This document shows positions 25,727 to 35,346 of a stretch of DNA of 64,000 bases, in pieces. The position numbers and the translations under genes were made by a program. Position 1 is the first letter of the stretch. Each line of letters opens with the position of its first letter. This stretch comes from Geothrix paludis (GTDB lineage: Bacteria; Acidobacteriota; Holophagae; Holophagales; Holophagaceae). Below the pieces are notes generated by a model, which was not told the origin of the DNA, made no database searches, and was given only the letters and a program-made list of their open reading frames with translations. Location of the stretch: assembly GCF_022808815.1 (NCBI RefSeq), contig NZ_JAKZLC010000002.1:434001-498000 (forward strand), given 5' to 3'.

Positions 25727-25727
<1 letters not shown>
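24480..25727 (+). CDS. MacA/HlyD-type periplasmic adaptor protein
   Basis: A 415-residue membrane-fusion protein. It has an N-terminal anchor (residues 8-27), a lipoyl-like half (AGEIKAIHVKDGQDVKAGDLLVTID), a coiled-coil hairpin (about 85-165), the second lipoyl half (TLRAPITGRVTSLKAEKGE), a beta-barrel domain and a membrane-proximal domain with RPGMSARAVI. Adaptors of this type connect an inner-membrane permease to an outer-membrane channel. The stop overlaps the next start by one base, so it is co-translated with the permease at 25727. It is a paralogue of the gene at 27192. Confidence 0.92.
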
Positions 25728-26950
<1,223 letters not shown>

Positions 26951-26995
26951 CTCCGCGCCCCTGGATCCCGCGGCTCCGCCGACAACCCCCAGATC

Positions 26996-27016
26996 GGACA
27001 CGCCCCCGGCGTGTCC
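26996..27016. terminator. Hairpin after first adaptor-permease pair
   Basis: GGACACGCC-CCC-GGCGTGTCC is a perfect 9-bp stem with a 3-nt loop, 45 bp after the permease stop. No T-run follows, so it may be a processing or mRNA-stabilising hairpin rather than a full terminator. Confidence 0.45.
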
Positions 27017-27050
27017 TCCCGTTCGCCTCCGGCTCACGGATGGGGCCCCG

Positions 27051-27078
27051 TCCCATCGAGGCGCTGCGCTACGAGTAG
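27051..27078 (+). pseudogene. Duplicated 3' tail of a MacB-type permease
   Basis: These 28 bp, ending in a stop codon, match 26923-26950 at 27 of 28 positions and would encode PIEALRYE. There is no open frame leading into them. They are probably the scar of a lost permease copy or a tail duplication, which fits the tandem duplication of the whole adaptor-permease pair on either side. Confidence 0.6.
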
Positions 27079-27191
27079 GGGCGGGCTCCGGCACTGTTTT
27101 TCCAAACATAGGCGATGCAAATGTCCTAAAATGGGCAAATTCGCCACTTCAATAAGACTCCATCGATCGACGCCTGTTTCAGGAAGAACCC

Positions 27192-28424
27192 ATGACGCGC
27201 AGAAAATGGCTCTACATCAGTGGCGCCGCCCTTCTCGTGGGAGGGGCCATCACGTGGAAGGCCTACGCGGGCCCTTCGGTGGCCGACCTGGCCTTCACGG
27301 TGGAGACCGTCCGCCGGCAGGACGTAAAGGAGAGCGTCACGGCGAACGGTGAGATCCAGGCCCTGTCGAAGGTGAATGTCGGCACGACCGTCACTGGGGA
27401 GATCAAGCAGATCCACGTGAAGGACGGCCAGACGGTGAGGGCCGGCGACCTCCTCGTGACCCTGGACCAGGAGCGCTTCAAGCAGGACCTGAACCGCGCC
27501 GATCTGAGCCTGCGCATGGCCCACCAGGATCGGGAGAACGCCGAGGCGGTCTACCGGAAGCAGCAGGGCAGCTTCCAGCGCCAGGAGGCCCTCTTCAAGC
27601 AGGATCTGCTTTCCCTGGATCAGTACCAGGACGCCAAGCTCGCCCGCGACAACGCCGACATCGCGCTCCAGCGGGCCAAGGTGGCCGTGCAGCAGGCCGA
27701 GGCCCAGGTGGCCCTCTCGAGGGATGCCCTGGACAAGACCGTGCTGCGCGCTCCCATGGCTGGCCGGGTGACGGGCCTCAAGGCCGAGAAGGGGGAGATG
27801 GCCATCGCCGGCCAGACCTCCATCGCCGGGGCCGTGCTCATGGTGATCTCGGACCTGGGCGAGATCCTCGCCGAGGCGAAGGTGGGCGAGCTGGAAGTCT
27901 CCAAGCTGCGGCTGGGCCAGCCGGCGGAAGTGCAGGTGGACGCCCTTCCCGGAGTCGTCTTCCAGGCCAAGGTGTTCAACGTGGCCAGCAGCTCTGATCG
28001 CGGCCAGAACCAGAGCCTCTTCGGTGGCAGCAACCAGGAGCCTCAGAACTACAAGGTGCGGGTCATCCTGCAGGGCGACCGCGCGGACCTGGACCGCCTC
28101 CGTCCCGGCATGAGCGCCCGCGTGGCGGTGCTGGCCAACGAGATCAAGAACACGCTCGCGGTACCTCTCCAGGCCGTGATGGAACGGGAGGACCGATCCG
28201 GAGGGCTGGGTCTCATGCCGCGCACCCGAACCACGGTCTTCCTGGTGAAGGACGGAACCGCCGAGGAACGCACCATCCGCCTGGGGGCCTCCACCCGCCG
28301 CACGGCCGAAGTGCTGGAAGGGCTGAAAGAAGGCGAGACCCTCATCACCGGCCCGGCCAAAGGCCTGAACGGACTGGCCGCCGGCCAGAAGGTGAAGCTG
28401 GCGAAGGCCGGGGCGGCCAAGTGA
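27192..28424 (+). CDS. MacA/HlyD-type periplasmic adaptor protein
   Basis: A 410-residue adaptor, paralogous to the gene at 24480 with the same domain order: N-terminal anchor, first lipoyl half (VTGEIKQIHVKDGQTVRAGD), coiled coil, second lipoyl half (VLRAPMAGRVTGLKAEKGE) and beta barrel. It differs by a polar insertion near residue 275 (SSSDRGQNQSLFGGSNQE). The ATG at 27192 follows AGGA at 7 nt, and the preceding 70 bp are unusually AT-rich, suggesting its own promoter. The stop overlaps the next start as GTGA. Confidence 0.92.
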   Translation: MTRRKWLYISGAALLVGGAITWKAYAGPSVADLAFTVETVRRQDVKESVTANGEIQALSKVNVGTTVTGEIKQIHVKDGQTVRAGDLLVTLDQERFKQDLNRADLSLRMAHQDRENAEAVYRKQQGSFQRQEALFKQDLLSLDQYQDAKLARDNADIALQRAKVAVQQAEAQVALSRDALDKTVLRAPMAGRVTGLKAEKGEMAIAGQTSIAGAVLMVISDLGEILAEAKVGELEVSKLRLGQPAEVQVDALPGVVFQAKVFNVASSSDRGQNQSLFGGSNQEPQNYKVRVILQGDRADLDRLRPGMSARVAVLANEIKNTLAVPLQAVMEREDRSGGLGLMPRTRTTVFLVKDGTAEERTIRLGASTRRTAEVLEGLKEGETLITGPAKGLNGLAAGQKVKLAKAGAAK

Positions 28425-29686
28425 TCGCCTGGCGCTTCCGGGCCCAGGAGCAGCTCCGCGCGGCCCTCCAGAGCATCTGGTCCCACCGCCTGCGGTCGGT
28501 GCTCACGACCCTGGGCATCATCATCGGCGTGGCTTCCGTCATCACCGTGGTGAACCTCACCAAGAGCCTCGAGGCCCGCATCATGGCCGATGTGAACCAG
28601 GAGGGCAGCCTCACGTTTTTCCTGAGTCCAGGCATGTCCAACAAGGACTGGCGGGCCGGCAAGAAGATCAAGCGCCAGCCGCTGGATGCGGAGACCATCC
28701 GCGACCTTCGCACGATGGTGCCGCAGATCCGGGAGGTGTCCCCCGACGTCATGATCTGGGGCCGCAATGTGGCCAAGGCGGGTGATGTGAGCCGCCGAGT
28801 GCTGCTGCACGCCATCGGCGAGAACGGGCTGGACCTCGCCAACCTCAAGCTCGCGGAGGGGCGCCCCTTCACCCCCACAGACCGCAGCACCCGCGCCCCG
28901 GTGGTCGTCCTCGGCGCCAAGATCGCCGAAGAGATGGGCCTGGAGCACGCGGTCGGGAAGACCTTCACCATCAACGGCCAGACCGCCGAGGTCATCGGCA
29001 TCCTCAAGAAGCAGGGGGATATCCCCTTCCAGGCCTCGCAGGACGACGAGGCCATGTGGGGCACCGACAATGAGGTGCTCATTCCCTTCGGCAGCTTCAA
29101 GGAGTTCATGCAGCCCTGGATGTGGGACAACATCAGCTACCGGTTGCAGGTCGATCCCTCCCTCAAGATGGTCGAGGCTGAAGAGCTTCTCCGCACCAGC
29201 CTGCGCCGCGCGCGGGGACTTCGGGGCGATGACGTGGACAACTTCGATCTGTCCACCAACCAGAAGCAGGTGGAGATGGTCGAGAAACTGACCAGCAGCC
29301 TCATGCTGGCAGCCGGGGGGATGGTCTCCATCAGCCTGCTGGTAGGCGGCATCGGCGTCATGAACATCATGTTGGTGAGCGTCACCGAGCGAACCCGCGA
29401 GATCGGCATCCGCAAGGCCCTGGGCGCACGACGCCGCACCATCCTCCTCCAGTTCCTCATCGAGGCCACCCTGCTGTGTCTCGTGGGTGGGCTCATCGGC
29501 CTTGGGCTCGGCCTTTCGTTGGGCGGCGTCCTCAGCCAGGTGCTGCTCAAGCAGGTGGGCCTTGTACCCCCCTGGACCGTGGCCTCGGCCTTCCTCGTCC
29601 CCGCCGCGGTCGGGCTGGGCTTCGGCCTCTACCCCGCCGCCAAGGCCAGCAAGCTGGATCCCATCGAGGCCCTGAGGTACGAGTGA
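28421..29686 (+). CDS. MacB/FtsX-type ABC transporter permease
   Basis: A 421-residue permease, coupled to the preceding adaptor by a GTGA overlap. The layout matches the 25727 gene: one N-terminal span (TTLGIIIGVASVITVVNL), a periplasmic domain longer by about 15 residues, and three FtsX spans with ERTREIGIRKALGARR. The end is PIEALRYE. It has no ATPase domain. The next gene starts inside its stop codon, so three genes (27192, 28421, 29683) form one translationally coupled block. Confidence 0.92.
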   Translation: MIAWRFRAQEQLRAALQSIWSHRLRSVLTTLGIIIGVASVITVVNLTKSLEARIMADVNQEGSLTFFLSPGMSNKDWRAGKKIKRQPLDAETIRDLRTMVPQIREVSPDVMIWGRNVAKAGDVSRRVLLHAIGENGLDLANLKLAEGRPFTPTDRSTRAPVVVLGAKIAEEMGLEHAVGKTFTINGQTAEVIGILKKQGDIPFQASQDDEAMWGTDNEVLIPFGSFKEFMQPWMWDNISYRLQVDPSLKMVEAEELLRTSLRRARGLRGDDVDNFDLSTNQKQVEMVEKLTSSLMLAAGGMVSISLLVGGIGVMNIMLVSVTERTREIGIRKALGARRRTILLQFLIEATLLCLVGGLIGLGLGLSLGGVLSQVLLKQVGLVPPWTVASAFLVPAAVGLGFGLYPAAKASKLDPIEALRYE

Positions 29687-30288
29687 GGTCTCGGGTCGCC
29701 CTCCTCCTATTCGCAGCGCTCAGGCTGATCGGAGCGCCTCTGCCCGGGCTGCGTGAGGGGGACATCCTCTTCCAGACCTCCCGCTCCCCGCAGAGCCGGG
29801 CCATCCAACTGGCCACCCACTCCCGGTACAGCCACATGGGGATCCTCTTCCGGGACGGGCGGCGCTGGCTGGTGTACGAAGCCGTCCAGCCCGTGAAGCG
29901 GACGCCCCTCCAGGCGTGGATCGACCGGGGGGTCGGGGGCCATGTGGTGGTCAAGCGCCTGAAGGACCGCGACCAGCGGCTGACGCCCGAGGTGCTGGGC
30001 CACATGCGGTCCATCGGCGCGCACTTCCTCGGCCGTCCCTACGACCTGACCTTCGAGTGGTCGGACGACCGCATCTACTGTTCCGAGCTGGTCTGGAAGA
30101 TCTACCGGGAGGGCGCGGGCATCGAGCTGGGCGCCCTCCAGACGCTCCGCGAGTTCGACCTGTCGAACCCGGCGGTGCGCGCCAAGCTCCGGGAGCGCTA
30201 CCAGGGCCGGCCTCCGCTGGACGAGCCCGTGATCTCCCCCCAGCGCATGTTCGAGTGTCCGGAGCTGGAGACCGTGGCCACCCGGTGA
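29683..30288 (+). CDS. YiiX/YebB-like permuted papain-fold peptidase
   Basis: A 201-residue protein whose GTG start overlaps the permease stop as GTGA. A signal peptide (VALLLFAALRLIGAPLPG) precedes a permuted NlpC/P60-type domain. REGDILFQTS and the catalytic-type His in RYSHMGILF come first, and the Cys in IYCSELVWK comes near the end, the order expected for the YiiX group. Such proteins are thought to cleave amide or ester bonds in the cell envelope. Co-translation with an efflux permease is unusual and hints at an envelope-related task for the transporter. Confidence 0.82.
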   Translation: MRSRVALLLFAALRLIGAPLPGLREGDILFQTSRSPQSRAIQLATHSRYSHMGILFRDGRRWLVYEAVQPVKRTPLQAWIDRGVGGHVVVKRLKDRDQRLTPEVLGHMRSIGAHFLGRPYDLTFEWSDDRIYCSELVWKIYREGAGIELGALQTLREFDLSNPAVRAKLRERYQGRPPLDEPVISPQRMFECPELETVATR

Positions 30289-30355
30289 GCCGTCCGCCCC
30301 TTGGCCGATCCGTCCCGGCCGCTAGACTGGAAGTCCGTCTCGATCGGAGTTCCAT

Positions 30356-31714
30356 ATGTCGAAGGTTGTGCGCATCGCCAACGGGCAGGGTTTCTGGGGG
30401 GATAGCATCGACGCCCCGGTGCGGCTGGTGGAAGCGGGGGAGATCGACTACCTCACGCTGGACTACCTCGCGGAAGTGACCCTCTCCATCATGCAGAAGC
30501 AGCGGCGGAAGGACCCGCAGCTGGGCTACGCCAGCGATTTCGTGGACCTCATGAAGCGGGTGCTGCCCCAGCTCAAGGCCAAGGGCATCCGCGTGGTGGC
30601 GAACGCCGGCGGCGTGAACCCGGAGGCATGCCGCACGGCGGTGCTGGAGGTGGCGCGGAAACTCGGCGTGAAGGGCGTGAAGATCGCCACGGTGACCGGC
30701 GACGACGTGCTGGCGCGGCTGCCGGAGTTCAAGGAGAAGGGCCTCAAGCTGGCCAACATGGACACGGGCGAGGGTCTCTTCGACGCGCCCCGGGAGATCC
30801 TCAGCGCCAACGTCTACCTCCAGACCCAGGCCATGGTGGAGGCCCTCGACACCGGCGCGGACATCGTGCTCACCGGCCGCTGCACGGACCCCGGCCTCAC
30901 CCTGGCGCCGCTCATCCATGAGTTCGGCTGGGCCGCGGATGATTGGAACCGGCTCGCCGCGGGCACCGTGGCCGGCCACATCCTGGAGTGCGGCGCCCAG
31001 AGCACCGGCGGCAACTTCACCCGCTGGTGGGAGGTGCCCGAGCTCTGGAACGTGGGCTACCCCATCGCTGAAGTCTCGGAGGATGGCACCTTCGTCATCA
31101 CCAAGCACGCGGGAACCGGCGGCATGGTCACCGTGGACACCGTCAGCGAGCAGCTAGTCTACGAGATGGGGGATCCCCAGAACTACATCACCCCTGACGT
31201 GGTGGCGGACTTCACCAGCATCCGCCTGGACCAGGCGGGTCCCGACCGGGTGCGCGTCTTCGGGGTGACGGGCAAGCCCCGCACGCCCTTCCTCAAGGTG
31301 AGCGGCGCCTACCTCAAGGGCTACAAGGCTTCGGGCCAGCTGACCCTGTGCGGCCCCCGCGCCCTGGAGAAGGCCCGGCTCTGCGCCGACATCGTCTGGA
31401 AGCGCCTGGAGGCGGCGGGCTTCGTCTACGAGCACACGGACGCGGAGTTCCTGGGCGCCAGCACGGTCCACGCGGGCATCGCCCCCGCCCCGGAGGATCC
31501 CGCCGAGATCGTCCTGCGCCTGAGCGTGAAGGACTCGGATCGGAAAAAAGTGGAGCGCTTCGGCCGCGAGATCGCGCCGCTGGTCACCGCTGGCCCCGCG
31601 GGCGTCACCGGCTTCGCCGGGGGCCGGCCCAAGGCCCAGGAGATCGTGGCCTACTGGCCGGCCCTGCTGCCCCGGGAACTGGTCCAGTGGAAGGTGAGCG
31701 TCGAGGCGGTCTGA
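30356..31714 (+). CDS. AtuA-family protein (DUF1446)
   Basis: A 452-residue protein of the acyclic terpene utilisation AtuA family. The typical start (VRIANGQGFWGDSIDAPVRLVE, YLTLDYLAEVTLSIM) and later GRCTDPGLTLAPLIHEFGW are seen. In Pseudomonas, AtuA lies in the citronellol degradation cluster, but its exact chemistry is unclear. The start has GGAG at 6 nt. No other terpene or carboxylase genes of that cluster are in the window, so the role here is open. Confidence 0.85.
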   Translation: MSKVVRIANGQGFWGDSIDAPVRLVEAGEIDYLTLDYLAEVTLSIMQKQRRKDPQLGYASDFVDLMKRVLPQLKAKGIRVVANAGGVNPEACRTAVLEVARKLGVKGVKIATVTGDDVLARLPEFKEKGLKLANMDTGEGLFDAPREILSANVYLQTQAMVEALDTGADIVLTGRCTDPGLTLAPLIHEFGWAADDWNRLAAGTVAGHILECGAQSTGGNFTRWWEVPELWNVGYPIAEVSEDGTFVITKHAGTGGMVTVDTVSEQLVYEMGDPQNYITPDVVADFTSIRLDQAGPDRVRVFGVTGKPRTPFLKVSGAYLKGYKASGQLTLCGPRALEKARLCADIVWKRLEAAGFVYEHTDAEFLGASTVHAGIAPAPEDPAEIVLRLSVKDSDRKKVERFGREIAPLVTAGPAGVTGFAGGRPKAQEIVAYWPALLPRELVQWKVSVEAV

Positions 31715-31814
31715 GGGCTCAACCGCGGGACCTCTCCCGGGGTCCATTCTCCAGCCTTCTTGCAAGTCCGTGGTTCATCGCACATCTTTGTTCCCACAGG
31801 TTCACGGAGCCGCC

Positions 31815-33014
31815 ATGCGCCTACTCCCATCCTTCCTCCTCGGCTCTCTCGGCCTGCTCACCCTCATGGGCTGCTCGGGATCCGACTCCAACGGCGGTCC
31901 CTCGTCCGGCTACCTGGTGAACGCCATCGCCGTGGCGGACATCGATGCCAATGGGCAGCCCGATATCCTCGGCCTGGTCTCCACGGACCTGGGCGGCGTA
32001 GCCACCCAGGGCTATGTGTCGACCCGCCTCCAGGGGCCCGCCGGCACCTTCGCCCTCCCCACCCGCTTCGGCGTCGGCACCGAGCCGGCCAACCTGGTGG
32101 TGGCGGACGTGGACGGGGACGGCCGCCCCGATCTCGTGGTGGCCAACGCGACGGACCAGACCGTGAGCGTGCGGCTGGCCGATCCCGCCAAGCCCGGGTT
32201 CTTCCTGCCCGCCGTCCTGCTCGCCACGCCTGGCCGCACTCCTCTGGACGTGGCGGTGGGTGACCTCAACGGCGACGGGAAGATGGACATCGTGGTGGCG
32301 GCCAGCGGCGCCAATAACGTCATGGTGTTCCTCCAGGGATCCACCCTCGGCACCTTCCTCGCCCCCGTCACGTTCCCTGTGGGCGGCGATCCCCAGGCGG
32401 TCACCGTGGCGGATCTGGACGGGGACGGCACGCTGGACATCGCCGTCGCCACGACCGCGAACACCGTCTCCGTCCTGCGTCAGCTCCAGTTTTCCCCAAC
32501 CCTCGTCGCCCAGAGCGCCGTGGACTACGCCACCGGCGTCCAGCCCGTGGCCATCAAGGCCGCGGACCTCGACGGCGATGGCAAGCTGGACCTGCTCACC
32601 GCCAACTACGGCGCCACCCTCAGCCCCGGCACCCAGGGCCTCAGCGTCCTGCTGCAGGGAGCGACGGCCGGCACCTTCCAGGCGCCGGTCCACTACACCA
32701 CCGGCTACCGCTCCGCCGCCCTGGTGGTGGGGGATCTCAACGGCGACGGCAAGCTGGACGTGGCCGTGGCCAATTCCGGCCTGCCCGGCGATCCCGGCAG
32801 CGTGTCTGTCTTCCTCCAGGATCCTGCCACCCCCGGCGCCCTGCTGACGCCCACGAGCTACCGGGGCGCCTGGGGTCCCATGGGCGTGGCCCTCGGTGAC
32901 ATGAACGGGGATGGCCTTCCGGACCTGGTGCTGGCGGACGGCGACATCGTGGTGCGGTTCAACAACCCGGCCGCTCCCGGGACCTTCGGTCCCCCGCAGT
33001 TCTTCTACAACTGA
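31815..33014 (+). CDS. FG-GAP/VCBS repeat lipoprotein (seven-bladed propeller)
   Basis: A 399-residue lipoprotein. The signal peptide ends in the lipobox LMGC, acylated at Cys20. Seven calcium-loop repeats of the form DxDxDGxxD follow (DIDANGQPD, DVDGDGRPD, DLNGDGKMD, DLDGDGTLD, DLDGDGKLD, DLNGDGKLD, DMNGDGLPD), spaced about 45-60 residues apart, enough for one integrin-like seven-bladed beta-propeller with no additional domain. It probably sits on the outer membrane and binds a partner or surface ligand. The start has GGAG at 5 nt. A strong terminator follows. Confidence 0.88.
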   Translation: MRLLPSFLLGSLGLLTLMGCSGSDSNGGPSSGYLVNAIAVADIDANGQPDILGLVSTDLGGVATQGYVSTRLQGPAGTFALPTRFGVGTEPANLVVADVDGDGRPDLVVANATDQTVSVRLADPAKPGFFLPAVLLATPGRTPLDVAVGDLNGDGKMDIVVAASGANNVMVFLQGSTLGTFLAPVTFPVGGDPQAVTVADLDGDGTLDIAVATTANTVSVLRQLQFSPTLVAQSAVDYATGVQPVAIKAADLDGDGKLDLLTANYGATLSPGTQGLSVLLQGATAGTFQAPVHYTTGYRSAALVVGDLNGDGKLDVAVANSGLPGDPGSVSVFLQDPATPGALLTPTSYRGAWGPMGVALGDMNGDGLPDLVLADGDIVVRFNNPAAPGTFGPPQFFYN

Positions 33015-33015
33015 C

Positions 33016-33050
33016 ACGAAAAGGCCCCGGAGACCGGGGCCTTTTCGTGT
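33016..33050. terminator. Bidirectional rho-independent terminator
   Basis: A perfect 16-bp stem (33016-33031 with 33035-33050) around AGA, with AAAA on one side and TTTT on the other, lies between the convergent propeller lipoprotein and Hsp20 genes. It should work in both directions. Confidence 0.9.
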
Positions 33051-33062
33051 CTGGCGACAACC

Positions 33063-33524
33063 TTATCCGAGGTGGACGCTGATCTTGCGGGGCCGCACCT
33101 CGGGACGCTTCGGCACCATGAGGGTGAGCACGCCGTTGCGGAGCTCGGCCACCACCTTCTCGCCCTCCACGTCCTCCGGAAGGGTGAAGGTGCGGCTGAA
33201 GCGGCCGTGGCTGCGCTCGGCGAGATGGATGCGCTCGCCGTCCTTCACGGCCTCCTCATCGCGCTTGCCGGCGACGGTGAGGCGGGTGCCTTCGAGGCTG
33301 ATCTCCAGGTCCGCCTCGAGGATGCCAGGCAGGTCAGCCCTGAACTGGTAGGCATCCGGGGTCTCCTTCACGTCGAAGCTGGGCATGAAGGCGGCCGCCG
33401 GGGCACCAAGGTCGTAGTCCCGGAGCGGATCCCAGCGCATGAAGTCGCGCATGAAGCGGAAGGGCTCCAGAGAGGCGGCCGTGGCCGGCAGCGCCTGGGG
33501 GTTGCGGGTGCGAAGGATGGTCAT
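33063..33524 (-). CDS. Small heat-shock protein, Hsp20/alpha-crystallin family
   Basis: A 153-residue ATP-independent chaperone that holds unfolding proteins. An N-terminal arm (1-48) precedes the alpha-crystallin domain (MPSFDVKETPDAYQFRADLPG to LRNGVLTLMVPK), which contains the conserved GVLTL signature. The C-terminal tail RPRKISV carries the I-x-V type motif used for oligomer assembly. The start is preceded by a very strong AAAGGAGG at 5 nt. The promoter is at 33599-33626. It is divergent from an HtrA protease. Confidence 0.95.
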   Translation of the reverse strand: MTILRTRNPQALPATAASLEPFRFMRDFMRWDPLRDYDLGAPAAAFMPSFDVKETPDAYQFRADLPGILEADLEISLEGTRLTVAGKRDEEAVKDGERIHLAERSHGRFSRTFTLPEDVEGEKVVAELRNGVLTLMVPKRPEVRPRKISVHLG

Positions 33525-33598
33525 GAGGTCCTCCTTTGAACGTGGATCCGCCCGTTCATGTGCCTGAGACGCAGGCCATGATGGCGTTCCTTAATAAA

Positions 33599-33626
33599 AT
33601 CTTAGTGCATGTAAGTCATATGTCAA
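33599..33626 (-). promoter_or_regulatory. Sigma70-type promoter of hsp20
   Basis: On the minus strand a perfect TTGACA (33621-33626), a 16-bp spacer and TAAGAT (33599-33604) lie about 75 bp upstream of the start codon in a strongly AT-rich patch. I see no CIRCE element and no good sigma32 box. Confidence 0.65.
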
Positions 33627-33667
33627 GTCTCTGGTCTAAAAAATCATAAACACTCGATTACAAAGGG

Positions 33668-33695
33668 TTGACCCGCACGCGGAAGCGGATAGATT
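33668..33695 (+). promoter_or_regulatory. Sigma70-type promoter of htrA
   Basis: TTGACC (33668-33673), a 16-bp spacer and TAGATT (33690-33695) lie 21 bp before the start codon of the HtrA gene. The mRNA leader would be very short. This promoter is back to back with that of hsp20. Confidence 0.55.
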
Positions 33696-33716
33696 GGGTT
33701 CCGCCCTGGAGGTCCC

Positions 33717-34811
33717 ATGCGTCGGAACGTCCTCATCCTCGGCCTGTTGTCGGTGGGCCTCCTCGCCGGCTGGTGCGGGCACGCCCTCGCGCCCAGCCCC
33801 GCGAAGCCCCGGCCCGTGGAGGCCCGGGGGGCCCTCTACGAGTGGGAGAAGATCCAGGTCCAGCGGTTCAAGGAGGCTGCCCCCAGCGTCGTCTACATCA
33901 CCACCACCGAGGAACGGGCCCGGGACTTCTTCGGGCTCGATGTGGTGGAGGTTCCCGCGGGATCCGGCACGGGCTTCATCTGGGATGCCGAAGGGCATGT
34001 GGTGACGAACTTCCACGTGATCCAGGGCGCGGCCCGGGCCTTCATCACGCTGGCGGACGGCAGCCGCCACGAAGCCGCCTACGTGGGAGGCGCCCCGGAC
34101 AAGGATCTGGCCGTGCTCCTCATGACGAAGACCCCGCCCAGGCTGCGGCCCATTCCCCTGGGCGCCAGCGCGGACCTGCAGGTGGGCCAGGCGGTGCTGG
34201 CCATCGGCAACCCCTTCGGCCTGGATCAGACCCTCACCACCGGCGTGGTGTCGGCCCTGGGACGCGAGATCCAGAGTGTGACGCAGCGCCGCATCTCGGG
34301 CGTCATCCAGACCGACGCCGCCATCAACCCCGGCAACAGCGGCGGCCCCCTGTTGGACAGCGCCGGCCGGCTCGTGGGCGTGAACACGGCCATCCAGAGC
34401 CCCAGCGGAGCCAGCGCCGGCATCGGCTTCGCCGTGCCCGTGGACACCGTGAACCGCGTCGTCCCTCAGCTCATCGCCCGCGGGAAGCTGGAGCGGGCGG
34501 ACCTGGGCTTCGAGCCCGTGGCCCCCCGCCTCGTGGAACGCGCCTTCGGCCCCCAGAAGGGCGTGATGGTGGGGAAGGTCTATCGCGGCGGGCCCGCCGC
34601 CCGGGCTGGCCTCCAGGGCGTGGGCGCCGAGGGCCGCCGGGTCCTTCCCGGCGACCTCATCCAGGCCGTGAACGGCAAGGCCATCGAGGACTGGGATTCC
34701 CTGCTGGACGCCATCGAGGCCCTGCCCCTGGGCGGCTCCGCCCAGCTGGACATCCAGCGCGAAGGCCGGCGGATGCGCGTGCCGGTCCGGCTGGAGGCGG
34801 CGCGGGAATAG
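33717..34811 (+). CDS. HtrA/DegP-family periplasmic serine protease with one PDZ domain
   Basis: A 364-residue protease. An N-terminal signal anchor (residues 4-25) precedes a trypsin-like domain with the catalytic triad His (TNFHVIQ), Asp (DKDLAVL) and Ser (GNSGGPLL). A single PDZ domain (about 255-360, with GPAARAGLQG and PGDLIQAVNG) completes it, as in DegS/HhoB-type proteins. It degrades misfolded envelope proteins or senses them to trigger a stress response. The ATG has GGAGG at 4 nt. The divergent hsp20 gene suggests a shared stress locus. Confidence 0.94.
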   Translation: MRRNVLILGLLSVGLLAGWCGHALAPSPAKPRPVEARGALYEWEKIQVQRFKEAAPSVVYITTTEERARDFFGLDVVEVPAGSGTGFIWDAEGHVVTNFHVIQGAARAFITLADGSRHEAAYVGGAPDKDLAVLLMTKTPPRLRPIPLGASADLQVGQAVLAIGNPFGLDQTLTTGVVSALGREIQSVTQRRISGVIQTDAAINPGNSGGPLLDSAGRLVGVNTAIQSPSGASAGIGFAVPVDTVNRVVPQLIARGKLERADLGFEPVAPRLVERAFGPQKGVMVGKVYRGGPAARAGLQGVGAEGRRVLPGDLIQAVNGKAIEDWDSLLDAIEALPLGGSAQLDIQREGRRMRVPVRLEAARE

Positions 34812-34817
34812 GCGCCC

Positions 34818-35252
34818 TCAGCGGCCGTTCTCGAGCGCCTCGGCGATCCGCTTGGTGTGCATCACCGAGCTGCGGATGAGAGCCAGTGGTTCCTCGGGAT
34901 CCCGATCATCCACACAGCCCGGACGGGCCGTCCAATCGAGCTCGAAGGCCAGCTCCACCTCGCCCTCCGGCGAGACCTGGAGCTGGTTCACCACCGTCCC
35001 TTCGTAGACCGGGTGGTCCAGCAAGGTGAAGGTGACGGTCTGCCGACGGGGATCCGCCGTGATGCGCTCCTGGAAGGCCACGCCCCCGGGCAGCACCAGC
35101 TGCCGCACCACGCCCGAGGCGCCCCGCTCCAGGATCTCGGCGTCCAGCGCGTCCTCGATGTAGCGCTGGGGGTGCTCCATCTTGTCCAAGAGGACCGCCC
35201 ACACGGTCTCGGGCGAGGCGTCGACGCGGCTGGTAACCCGGTGCCTGGGCAT
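34818..35252 (-). CDS. SRPBCC-fold protein (DUF1857-like)
   Basis: A 144-residue protein of the START/SRPBCC ligand-binding fold. It begins with the typical strand and helix (VTSRVDASPETVWAVLLDKMEHPQRYI), continues with beta strands, and ends in a long helix (ALIRSSVMHTKRIAEALENG). The layout resembles DUF1857 (AtaL-like) proteins. It may bind a hydrophobic small molecule, but no catalytic residue is evident. It converges on htrA with a 6-bp gap. Confidence 0.75.
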   Translation of the reverse strand: MPRHRVTSRVDASPETVWAVLLDKMEHPQRYIEDALDAEILERGASGVVRQLVLPGGVAFQERITADPRRQTVTFTLLDHPVYEGTVVNQLQVSPEGEVELAFELDWTARPGCVDDRDPEEPLALIRSSVMHTKRIAEALENGR

Positions 35253-35314
35253 GGGATCCCCGGAAGGGACCCCAGGCTACGCCCGCCGGCCCCCCCGTGC
35301 CAGGGCCTACTCCA

Positions 35315-35346
35315 GGATCCTGGCCCTGGATCCTAGCCCTGGATCC
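35315..35346. repeat. 13-bp tandem repeat at the 3' end of mqnD
   Basis: GGATCCTGGCCCT, GGATCCTAGCCCT and a partial GGATCC follow one another. The array includes the stop codon and last residues of mqnD, so slippage here would change the protein's tail. Confidence 0.7.
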
